Source: Schizochytrium sp. CCTCC M209059 (lineage: Eukaryota; Sar; Bigyra; Thraustochytrida; Thraustochytriidae). From it: DNA of 64,000 bases. A model generated the notes under the pieces. The model saw only the letters and a list, made by a program, of their open reading frames with translations. It was not told the origin of the DNA and made no database searches. Below, in pieces: positions 32,301 through 40,400 of the stretch; within the stretch, counting starts at the first letter, position 1, and each line of letters begins with the position of its first letter. Both the position numbers and the translations under genes were made by a program. The stretch spans positions 322,166 through 386,165 of the forward strand of contig KN805398.1 of NCBI GenBank assembly GCA_000818945.1, written 5' to 3'.

Positions 32301-35012
32301 GGTGGAATCGCAGTATACCTGAGAATCACGGAAGAGTGAGTCAATGGTCTGGAAAAAAACAGGAAGACACGCGAGAAGGAGCTCTTCGGTGAGAGCTGGG
32401 ACTTCCAGCGGCGCTGAGACACCGTCTGCAAGGACGAGATCAAAGAGGAGGCGGCGCACAGAAAGCAGCGAAAAGCGGTCGTCGAGCTCGAGACAAAGCT
32501 CTGGTGGGGCAATCGTGTCGCGCCACACAAAGGCGTCGAAAATGTACGAGAGCTCGCCCAATCTTGTCGTCTCGCTTCCGTCATCGCTGTCGCTAAAGAC
32601 GCTCGCAATGGCAGTACTAAAATCGAAGCAAAAAGACGCTTCGGTACTCCCGGGACAGGTATCGAGCAAGGTGTCTGCGCAAGTGCTGACGCCATCAACG
32701 ACGCCTCGAATAAAGGGCGCGACGAGGGCGACCTTGAGCTGTGACAGCTCAGAGGCCCCATTCTCAGAATCGCATGTGTCAATCTCTACAGCGACGTCAA
32801 ACTGGCTCACACCAAAAGGCTCTGCGAGCGAAATTTCGAATCGAACTGGCGACGAGGGACCAGAAAGAAGATTCTCCACAGTAAGGCTTTGTGCATTTGA
32901 AAAAGTGAGCGGCTCAGAGTTCTCAAACTTGTAACCGAGCGTGGCGTTTCCACGAGAGCTGATGTAGTTCCCGGGCATGAGGGCTCCAAGCCAGAAAGCA
33001 GGTTTCCAAAAGTCAAACGCCACCGTTGCATTGTCGCCAGCGAGAGCGGACCCATTGCTGCCGCAGTCGTCCATTTGGCGAATTGCGTTCTTGAGATGTG
33101 TCAAGGTCGAGTTCAGGTTCGGCATTGCAACAGCAACGGAAAGGAAGGGGTTGAAAAGGTTTGCCACGATGGTCCCGTCGCACAATGTATAGAGGATATT
33201 CGATTCCGCAGGCGCAATATCGGGTGTAAAGTATGAGTTACCATCCTTGTCAAAGGTCGCCGGGTCGAGCGTCAAGGGGGAGACGAGGCCAGCTTGAGGA
33301 GTTGCCGTCGTCAGCGTGGCAAGAGGGCACGTCTCGAACGTGGGCCTCGGGCCGCAAAGCGCTTCATCTTCCGGGAACTGTCCAGCAATGGTCCAAGTGA
33401 TCGCGTTATCGAATGGATAATCCCAACACGCGGAAACGTCGAGCGGTGATGCGCATGTGCAGAGCCTCTGACGCGCCACACTTTCGTCGCCATCAGCGCA
33501 GTCAAAAAGAAGATTGCCGTTGTTGCTATCGATGCTCGTGGCGCTAAAAAGGACTGTCCCGTTCACAATACCCCCCTCTGCCGTTTGCTCGCCGTTGATC
33601 GTGCAGAACCATTCGGGCCCGGAAGGTGAAGGTGGGCTTTCGCCACAGGCAGCAAACGCATCGTATTCAGGAAGGGAAGAATCCGGGTCCACCGCACAGA
33701 CATCCGCTGAGGGCTTTGCAGCAGGGAATACGTCAAGGTACGACGAGGAGTAGGAGGAGAAGCTCGCGATGAAGAAGCCATCGTAGGAGGTTCTGTTGCA
33801 GGTTGAGTAATCAGACCCGCTGACGCATTCGCAATTTGCACACTCATTGCCATCGTAGAGGCACTCAGGAACATTGCACTTTGGATTGCAGTAGCCGTCG
33901 CCAAGGTGGCTGGGGTGGCATCCTAGACTCGCACAGTAATCGATATCGAATCCAGGAAGAACCATTGCCGTGTCGTTAATTTCCGTTCTCACCTCGGTCG
34001 CGCTGAATGGCGGTGGGATTAGACTGAAAAGTGCAAAGCTCGTACTTCCCGAGGATGAGTCGCTCGAGCTGTCAGTGCCACCATCGACGATGAGGTCACG
34101 CGCGATGCTGGCCAAGTCGTAGAAAGTCGGCGTGCAAGTACGCATATCGAAGAGATAACCAGGTTCTGACTCGAGGCCGAAGATACCCTGAAGGATCTCT
34201 TCCGCATAGACGGGCAGCTGGATCTCCCTGCCGGCAGTGGCGCAGGTGGCGTCGTCGCCAACAGTGAAGCCGAAGTCGGTCATGAGCGCGATAGCATCTT
34301 CGGTGCTATTGCCAAAGAAGCCTTTGCATGACTGAAATTCAGAAGTGCAGTCGGCGTCAGAATCGCAAGGCTGTACCAGCACCTGATCGCAGTCGGTACC
34401 CTCACAGTCAATTGAGATGAAGGGCCAGGTGATTGAATCTTCGCAACGGTCAATGACCACATTGAGCATGGTTGACTCGCTCTTCACCCACGTGTTGTTG
34501 ACCATGCCGTTGAGCGTGAGCTGGCAGCCCTGTCCATTTTGAAGCGATTGATACGAGCACGTGCTCGGCAATTCCACGCCGCTGAGCTTGCCCCCATCGA
34601 TCACGGGGAAAGCCGAGCTGATCGCGGAGAAGACAGCCTGCACGCCGCTATCTGTGCCTGCGCAAGAGTTTTCAAAGGCGGAATCGTCCAGCGTGTACCC
34701 GCCGTTGCCGTCGTCCTGGTGTGCGAGCGCGGCGACGAAGAAGTCTGCCGAGGGCACGAAGCGGCGGATGAGCTCCGCATCGGTCGCCTCTCCGCACGCG
34801 CCCCGCGCGCGTTCGAGCCACTGCTCGCCCAGCACGTTCGCCGCCGCCTTGAGGCTCCCCAGGTTCACGTGCGTCTCCAGCGGCAGGCCCTCGAGCACGT
34901 GCAGGCCTCCCTGGCAGTCCAGCGTCAAAAGGTTCTCGCCGCGCGCGGGCCCCGCCAGCACCGCCAGCGCCGCCACCACCGCCAGCGCCGCCGCCGCCGC
35001 CGCCGCCCGCAC
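26385..35012 (-). CDS. Polycystin-1-like membrane protein with LNR, REJ and GPS domains, no pore domain
   Basis: A single frame of about 2875 codons. It opens with an Ala-rich signal peptide (AALAVVAALAVLAGPARG). A Notch/LNR-type repeat lies at about residues 360-391 (CHPSHLGDGYCNPKC, CLYDGNEC). Many Cys-rich segments follow. A REJ region spans about 1560-2060, with the typical NKPPSNGY...PLTYSFEYTF block near 1800. A GPS autoproteolysis motif lies at about 2297-2341 (CGFFDPDTNEW ... CICNHASDYAVW). Five or six membrane helices follow from about 2351, with HYSRMQRVSVFVAICMGN resembling the polycystin-1 transition into its membrane domain. Known relatives are cell-surface or ciliary sensors, some cleaved at GPS. 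PLAT and the TRP-channel pore are absent, and the C-terminus is Lys-rich and soluble. The 5' end is unsettled: the codon at 35012 is GTG, with no in-frame ATG back to the stop at 35214-35216. An upstream coding exon is likely. Confidence 0.88.
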   Translation of the reverse strand: MRAAAAAAALAVVAALAVLAGPARGENLLTLDCQGGLHVLEGLPLETHVNLGSLKAAANVLGEQWLERARGACGEATDAELIRRFVPSADFFVAALAHQDDGNGGYTLDDSAFENSCAGTDSGVQAVFSAISSAFPVIDGGKLSGVELPSTCSYQSLQNGQGCQLTLNGMVNNTWVKSESTMLNVVIDRCEDSITWPFISIDCEGTDCDQVLVQPCDSDADCTSEFQSCKGFFGNSTEDAIALMTDFGFTVGDDATCATAGREIQLPVYAEEILQGIFGLESEPGYLFDMRTCTPTFYDLASIARDLIVDGGTDSSSDSSSGSTSFALFSLIPPPFSATEVRTEINDTAMVLPGFDIDYCASLGCHPSHLGDGYCNPKCNVPECLYDGNECANCECVSGSDYSTCNRTSYDGFFIASFSSYSSSYLDVFPAAKPSADVCAVDPDSSLPEYDAFAACGESPPSPSGPEWFCTINGEQTAEGGIVNGTVLFSATSIDSNNGNLLFDCADGDESVARQRLCTCASPLDVSACWDYPFDNAITWTIAGQFPEDEALCGPRPTFETCPLATLTTATPQAGLVSPLTLDPATFDKDGNSYFTPDIAPAESNILYTLCDGTIVANLFNPFLSVAVAMPNLNSTLTHLKNAIRQMDDCGSNGSALAGDNATVAFDFWKPAFWLGALMPGNYISSRGNATLGYKFENSEPLTFSNAQSLTVENLLSGPSSPVRFEISLAEPFGVSQFDVAVEIDTCDSENGASELSQLKVALVAPFIRGVVDGVSTCADTLLDTCPGSTEASFCFDFSTAIASVFSDSDDGSETTRLGELSYIFDAFVWRDTIAPPELCLELDDRFSLLSVRRLLFDLVLADGVSAPLEVPALTEELLLACLPVFFQTIDSLFRDSQVYCDSTSPYETTCNDGLSASECEESFENLTQPMCSYNSAPTWPNCSTPIAKHISCDYAVCVGYQTANTITYGGEFHATYRYSGGGALQYVSALESCMAECGYSLGNNSPYGSTTPHYECFQATNNCTEPNVGLYICTEDTGFDELRQSTNSMTVDFNLESSACPAHLPYAYIDINDGLRKCCSNDGGLSSFDRIDQGTAMSCDMSSDSCPACGDYMPSYIENTNYGYCEWDVLEYTCSFYDVWIYVDGVQTPVPYYPSSPEGCDAICAYFDEGQNCTCNTGEENFCFEGPANVTCTQDSVAGQGFLWSEAHSTAAGTVVQLNPDTDTYDIVTVYDFDAVMSRTDAVPGSLYTAIAPVPLFAYFSEDGAGIEITFDAPSNQVLGSVVSGVAACAEILVISGESAPDSVCYWTSSTVLFVSLSAQSTVSLNDELTFLAGNGIRAATGYSPEVSGTLIVSWGAGAYPTPQISLRGVSEVSPCGETLSLTGQAISGAAGRALTWTLQIDDTTSETTVFTASALTSPLFEYSFTDAGIVAGESYEASAQATNWLGEISGVAYWSFSVATEDIPTISIESASPLVATRGVTRVTVDATTQFTCGLPTTTYEYAWTYSSDNWVTSNTLNGYTSSAYRKFAVDEFPEGSFKLRVTARVKDSPSIEAHDEIDLVINAPELALVPTGGFYRAIFRNEILNVDFSRSCNPAAAVGCDPVFGATAGSAAALTPFLSAPVVVWSCSRSDNVACGLSLPASTSLVWTVPSNTLVASIQYFFSATVNGQASKVVTIEVRPTIACAVIPSVSIAPVDPVLTVPNAGVVLKGSVSNYVPGASTNTVKLIWQRMVTNDAGLLVAQSATSFASVVSRPQLVLSKASLTPGTTYTFRLTARQECSESSNNHPYAQVTFTVNKPPSNGYVSSTLTTGFAYDTVFTFIATGFSDDNTPLTYSFEYTFQKPTGILRPEDTYSLGPFSASPTLRTSLELPAAAAGVNGSATMYMTVVARDALGAESQRVNFLAITLKNPIKSPLWAPPDFANELQNVTAEGGKDEDLLRAAISLGSLVNSAAGSNVENLEAWATSTRNAALGYLQGVDVTEREDPFMVSLQINLLLTLVSGEASTIDTDFQDQSISLLRKFIDQANQTIIANRRAEDDPAAVGILPSSVQDNTLESLARILAAARETVESSARRLSGRARMLSDEASCGIVSLTRSTIEELARLSLQNYAEGAAARQFQSSGIQLATARESTSALGTGSEGGDGLSSVALPGSKTGKSASSNTTSSSSSGSRGSFVLPADIVSGMDFGDAGAPSEIDLIAVSYSMNIRCEVVFNVTLIDADGNSEDECNLTSEIVQYTGPVSEVTDVVSLDFVDTSDPERRFDPSGLDEGITIQVPRNDVLNADLCADVENATELVCGFFDPDTNEWSTSGCELSGNQTDPDSFVTCICNHASDYAVWQAFTDDVRQTFSDPITSVTSIALLLLGVLFPSIFFVWIVGLWWANRRDKTDANSIQKGAIGMMYLRRMQARSQQRRFFENLKAMVREQQNVSDLDSYKDLQANPHRPRPLFNRSICKNFFLAILYEHSLLGLIKYDAHYSRMQRVSVFVAICMGNALAASIFFELKTAEDVSAGFLFGTIIMCSLFVSIPIRVFVKALFRISDLQEGSRGSRVSTAFQALSHIEERPMDESEVALLLCYNRVFRAKAQVASLRAQIRLAKRDTAAVTSQAAVDAAALVPGAPGGGETDPEQAIEVRSLEELQTSLEDALNEHREAKLALLQSTRNANTGWRTLRTEDAIARINRVRKQKSAIMRVTALLSDEAQVVGKPRRPMLGAAFKYVAWFIMFCFYAFSAFYVTRFVLTRADRVGAGAAENEILLIWLGTAASGIIIGYVVAEPTIFFLRYALFPYILIRFGHNSDTVSDQADGNDVEPGDDHDDDDSNQGSTLDRRKSRLSEFYYDHSGKRGARKKKKKGSDNTILLELAADMLEAGL

Positions 35013-36500
35013 TCGGCGCGATGGCGGCAGACCTTCTGTCCTTCCTCTGCCGACGCCCGCTCTGCTGCGCTGCTGCGCTGCGCGCTCGCGGCGATTGCGC
35101 TTTGCCTGGCCTGGCTTTGCCTTTGGCTTTGGCTTTGGCTTTGGCGTGGCCTTGGCTTTGTCTTGGCGTGGCTTTGGCTTTGGCTTGTCGCGCCTTCGAC
35201 GCTGCGCCTTCGATCATCGCGTCTCTTTCCTCTCTTTCCCTCTCCCTTTTCCCCCCTTCTTCCCTTCCCTTCCTTCTTCTTCCCCCAGCCAGCTCGGACT
35301 CCTCGCGCTGGCCGCCGTAATCGGGCTCCTAGGCTCCTCGGTAGCAAAACCCTACGCCCGCGCCATGTCCCGGGTGTGCGCCCAGCCAGCTAGCGCGCCC
35401 GGGCTGCGGGTGTGCACGCGCGGGCGCGCCCTCACCCGCCCGGCCTCTGTCCCCCCGCAGCGGGGCTCTCTCTCCCCCGCGCGTGCCGTCTCCGCGCGCC
35501 GCCGCACCGCGAGGGGGCCAAGGCGACGCCGCGCCGCACGACCGACCGCGAGGGCGAGCGCAGCCGCGTCTGCGCGCGCAGAGCGGAGCCGAGCGGAGCC
35601 GAGCGGAGCCGAGCAGGGCAGCGTCGACTCGATGCGGCCGCGGCTGCAGCTGCAGCTGCGCCTGGCGGCAGGCGCAAGGGCACTAGTGGCCGGCGTGCGG
35701 ATTCCCGCCTCCGCTCTCACTCTGGGTTTGGTACATACATACCTACCGTGCATGCGCGCTGGATTCCATTCGAAGAACAGCCAGCACGGCAAGCATCATG
35801 ATGAGCAGCGGCGGATGGTGTACCTCGAAGGCAAGAGTCTGTCGCCTCCGTGAATGTATATGCAGTATACGTACGTATGTACGCCGCCGCACGCTGCTCT
35901 CGCGCGCTGCAGAGGCAAGGTACAGACAGCCAGCTTAGCTGCTGGCTGGCTGGTGCCGTGGCCGGCCTTGGGTTTTACGGAAGGAGCTGGAAACTGGCGC
36001 GTCCTCAGACGGAAGTGCGCTGTCCCCCTCCCCCGCGCGTGCGTGCGTGCGTGTGAGTATGTGTGTGCGTGTGTTGGCTCACAACGACTGACCGACTGAC
36101 TGCAATAAGGTGCGGAGCGGGAGCAAAACCGAGACGAAAACGGTAGCAAAAAACCGGTGACGAACGCGGGCGTCTAGCTCACTTTCTAGCGCAGTCTCGA
36201 GAAGAGCCTGCCTAAGACGAAAAGAGAAAAAAAAATACACCCGAGGCAACTCAAGATTTCGGACCGTGCTCCTGCCGCCACGGCTGCAAGTTTGAAAGCA
36301 AGACGTAATAAGACCAGGACAGCAGTCTGAGCGACGAGCGGTCGAGCGTGAGGCGGGGGCGATGAGGCCCTTGCGCGAGGTGAATAGTTGCTCGTGAGCA
36401 TTCTCATTGTTTTCTTCACTACTGAAGTGGCTTATCCTTTGTATGAGCTGTTCTTCGAGGAAAGCGCATCATCTTTTTTCAAGAGATGACTCTCATCAAC
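35013..36500. other. GC-rich intergenic region upstream of the REJ gene
   Basis: This contains the leader and promoter of the REJ protein gene. A degenerate hexanucleotide array of GGCTTT units (with TTGGCT/GGCGTGGC variants) lies at about 35108-35190. There are CCGAGCGGAG iterations at about 35585-35615, a TACGTACGTATGTACG stretch near 35868 and a GCGTGCGTGCGTG run near 36040. Long open frames on both strands are Arg/Ala-rich and follow base composition. I find no supported gene. Confidence 0.5.
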
Positions 36501-36559
36501 TCCGTCAGGGCCGTCGGCATTGTCGGCCAAGGAATGGATTTTCAATGACGGGATATGTC

Positions 36560-36860
36560 TCACCAAGCTCCTCGGCCAAAGGCTTCTGTTAAAGCTAGGT
36601 GAACTTTGTCTGGCTTCACGCACCCCCTCCCAACGAGTTCGATGGGCTGCAGATCAGAGGAGTGAGGTGGCGCATAGAGCACGCGAGACCCTCTTCTCGT
36701 CGCTGACTCCGGTAGCACGATGTCTTTGATCTAGGTCTTCTACAGAACTTTCCGCTGCGCAGTTGTGCCCATCTTGTTGAGCGATTCCTCGTAATGCATA
36801 AGCGTAGCGATTATATTCTGTTCACGAAGCTTTGCGACGTCGGATTATGATTGGCGTATC
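36560..36860 (-). pseudogene. Decayed DDE (Tc1/mariner/IS630-superfamily) transposase fragment
   Basis: Reading the minus strand in one frame gives VLYAPPHSSDLQPIELVG at 36682-36629, a near-perfect match to the YxPPYSPDLNPIE(xxW) block around the third acidic residue of DDE_3 transposases. The Trp after it is replaced by Gly. The same frame extends upstream through a segment with HYEESLNKMGTTAQRKVL and two TAG codons, both one C-to-T change from CAG, and downstream to a TGA after AFGRGAW. No intact ends, terminal repeats or flanking duplication are visible. I recall a similar HSDLQPIE signature in oomycete elements. The fragment is not expected to be functional. Confidence 0.78.
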
Positions 36861-37453
36861 CACTCGTTCATGAACCAATCAATCCAGCTCTTGAAAACAG
36901 GATCCAGTGTGGGCCTGATGATAGATTAATGGCTTGGCTACTTCAGTATCGTGTTGGTTCCTCGGTTTGCGGACTCTTTTCTTCTGCAACACCCAAAAGC
37001 CAACAGTTCCCTTTTGTTACGGACAGTATGCGTGTATACAGCCATGGTTCGATCTTTCAACTTTCGAGCTCTGGCCGTCTACAGGCTTTACGGATGGTAA
37101 TGTGATGCCTCAACAAAATCGCGAGACGCTAACAATGTTTTGGAAGGCGAGTTTCAGGTGACTCTGCTCTTGCCACCCTTAAGGCTGCCTCGCACTCACG
37201 TCGCACGCTCGCTGGCGTCCATCGTAAGTTCTACGATCTGCAGCGCATAGAAAATGTCTAGTTCACCTCTTTCGGACGATTGAAAATTAGGACAGCTAGC
37301 CGTTTCCCCCCTTTAGATTCACCCGAAACGGCGCAACGCAGTCGTCATAGCCAGAGGCTTGTGACCCAACAAGAATGCTGGGATTGTTTGAGCAAAGGAA
37401 AGTAACGTCGATGATCTATTGATTGAAAATTTCTTATACGCATAAAGTTGAGT
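36861..37453. other. AT-richer intergenic region 3' of the dynein gene
   Basis: Base composition falls compared with the surroundings, as it does through the transposase relic, so more of the element may extend here without recognisable motifs. It also contains the 3' UTR of the dynein gene. No gene or RNA is visible. Confidence 0.4.
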
Positions 37454-40400
37454 CTACTCTTGGTTGCAAAGAACCGCGACGCCACGCAGAGTCCAGTGCT
37501 CCGGGCTGACAGAGCCAGCTGGAAGATCCAGCATCGTAACAAGATGCTGACCTGTACGACGAGGGTAGGTGTAGAGAGGGCACTCGTACACCGACGTACT
37601 GGCGCGCGCGGCCATCTTTTGGGCCACCGTCGTGGCCGTAAGATACACCAAGGGCATTGGAGCAAAAAGCTGCTTCGGCTCCGACTCCGCAAGCCCAGGC
37701 TTAACCCAGCGCGCCCCCTCGAGAAACAGACCGTGCACCAGGACGCCCTCCTTGGGCGGCGATTTGGCCGCTTCCGGCCCTGCGAGGTCAGAGACCTCAG
37801 CAAACACTACAACATCATCGAGCGCCCACTCTTCGTCGCGATGAGCGCGCGCCACCGCCTGCAGAGTAGCCGTAATAAAGGCCTTCTTGTTCTGCAGACC
37901 AGCCAGCCAAAAGCTCGAGGGCGGGCCACTATTGAGCCAGCTCCACAGCTGGTTGTGGCGACTGCACAGCGTCTCGAACCACGACGAAATCGAAGGCGCC
38001 ATCCACGAACGCAAGTCCCCGGCCAACGTGTACAGCCAGTGACGAGGAACCGCACCATTTTGCACGGCATGCATTGCCGTCGCCAAGTTTTCCGTGAGTG
38101 TAATCTCGCCATCAATGGCCTGCACCAACTGCACGAGGTCAAAGCGCGCCATGTCCACGACACGCTGCAAAAGCGCGCATTCCTGCGAGAGAACGACGTT
38201 CAGCGGCTCGCCAAAGCCGCCTCGCTTCTCGTTGATAATCTGCGTCACAACCTCATTCGCGAGGTCCGTACTCGGCATGGAGCTGAGCAGCTCATTGCAC
38301 CGGTCCTTTGTCGCCTCTTCCACGGACCCGGCGCCAGAGACGACCGCGACGCCCGATCCAGGCTGTGTTGAGGCCACAGCGTCCACCAGCTCGCCCGCGG
38401 CGAGGAGACGATGCTTGAGCTCTGCATTGGGATGCAGGCCAAAGACACCGGCGGACTCTTCTTCCGGGAGAGCCTGGATGTGCCTCAAGTAGTCCGCGTG
38501 CTCCTGCTTGTCGCACACCGAGTATGAAAAGCTGTCCTCCGAGACATCCGTCTCGTTGAACCGGAAGTCTGCCGACAGCACGCGCTCATTAAGCCAGGCA
38601 TCGGCATACGCTGTCATGAGACGTCTATCCAACGCGTCGGTGATTTTGCCACCGTACACGCACTCGCCCACAATGTACGCCAGCGCTGGCCAGGCGATGC
38701 TCGTGGTAGAGCTAGAGTAGAGCGCCTTTTCGAGATATCCCACCGAGGCGACCATGTCGCCCGCGGAGAACTCGTACGGAACAGACCAACCAAGAGGACC
38801 AAACTTGCGACGCTCCGCGAGCGTGCAGTGCAGAAAGCATAGCGTGTACAGGAGCTGGCGCCACACGGGTGCATCGACGCGGTCAATACGGTCCTGATCC
38901 ACGAGCGTCGAGAACGCGCGAAGCATTCCCGCGCGAATACCCTGTGGCGCCTCGTTGGTGACCTTGATGCCCATCTGCAGAATGCCCATGGGAAAGTGCT
39001 CATTCGGCGCGGCTGTGAGGAAGACGCGACTCGCGCGCAGCGCATCCTGGTCATCCCACGACTTGGCCCACATAGCCTTGAGCGTTTCCTCGAGGCCAGC
39101 CATGAAGTTGAGCCCAAGGTCGCAATTCTGCAGCAAAACCCAGCCACCCGACCGCATCGCCGCGTCAAGCGCCTTGAGTGCTACAGGCTCTTGCCCCTGA
39201 CCCATCGACACGGCGCTCACCGCGCGCTTCTTCTTCGCGCCGAGCTGCTGAATCGCGTCTGTGGGATCTGCGCCCAAACTGAGAAGGTATATGATTGGCG
39301 TTGAAAAGCTCGAGTCCTCGTACACGCTCTCGATCGTGTCCGTCACCGGGTCCACGTACCGCGCCCCCATTGCCGGAACAGCGCGAACAAAGTTGCGCAC
39401 AGCGGGAATCGTTCGATCCACGCGGAGAGCGCGAATCACCTGCAGCTTGTTCCAGGCTCCAGAACCCACGCCACTTGCCTCGAAGCGGTCTTCGTAGTCC
39501 GGGACCGTCATCGTTTCGGGTCGCGGGTTTTCGAACCACATCTTCCACATCGCTTCGCTCTTGATAATGTCTTCCGGAAGCGTGCGGAAGAACGGCACGA
39601 GCTGCGCGAGTGCGTGAGCATGAAGCCACGCCCCATCCGGCATCCATGCAGGCTTCTTCTTTGAGACGCGCTCCGGGTCCGCGGTCGCGGCACCACGAAA
39701 GAACGCCGCTGTGTCCCGCGTAGTGAGCTCGCCAGCCACAAACAAGACTTTCATAGTGACCACAAGAACAAAGGTCAGCTTGTCCTTCTCGTACAGTCCA
39801 CGATTAATGTAGCGGTACGTCAGGTACGTCAGTGCTTCAATGATATTGTGCACGCGCTTATGCACGGATGCATTACGCGGCGCATAGTCTTCTAACGTTG
39901 ACTTGAGGAAGAGCTCGTTGAACTGCTGCAGACTCGTCTGGTACATGCAATTGAGCGCCGAGCACTCGACAATGCTAAAGTACAGGACCGCTCCCCGCGT
40001 CGCAACGGGACGATACTGCTCACGCTTTTCGTTAATGGAAACACGAGTTTCCTCTGCATCGCGCAACTTCGTCTTGACAGTCTCTGCAGTCTCCTTGACC
40101 TTTTTCAGCACAGTTACGAGCTCTTCGTCATCCAGGAGGCTTCCCGAGTTTGATGTAAGCTTGTAGAGCAACTTATCATTCTCCGACATGAGAAGCTTCG
40201 TATTCACGGCCACATCCTCAATCACCTGCTCGAGCTGGTCTTGAAGGGCCTTTTGCTCGCGACCAATCACGACGTCTAACAGCTGGTCTTCCAGACCCTT
40301 GAGCGTGACCGTAAAGTCCACCACAGTGGTCTTTGCCTGCAACTCAGGGCTGAAGTGCGGGTTCGGCAGCCGCGATACAAAGAAGGCTGTGAACTCCGGG

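Noticed and set aside
34561..35853. A 430-codon Arg/Pro/Ser-rich plus-strand frame
   Set aside because: It overlaps the REJ protein's signal peptide and N-terminus on the other strand, and its composition follows the local GC content.
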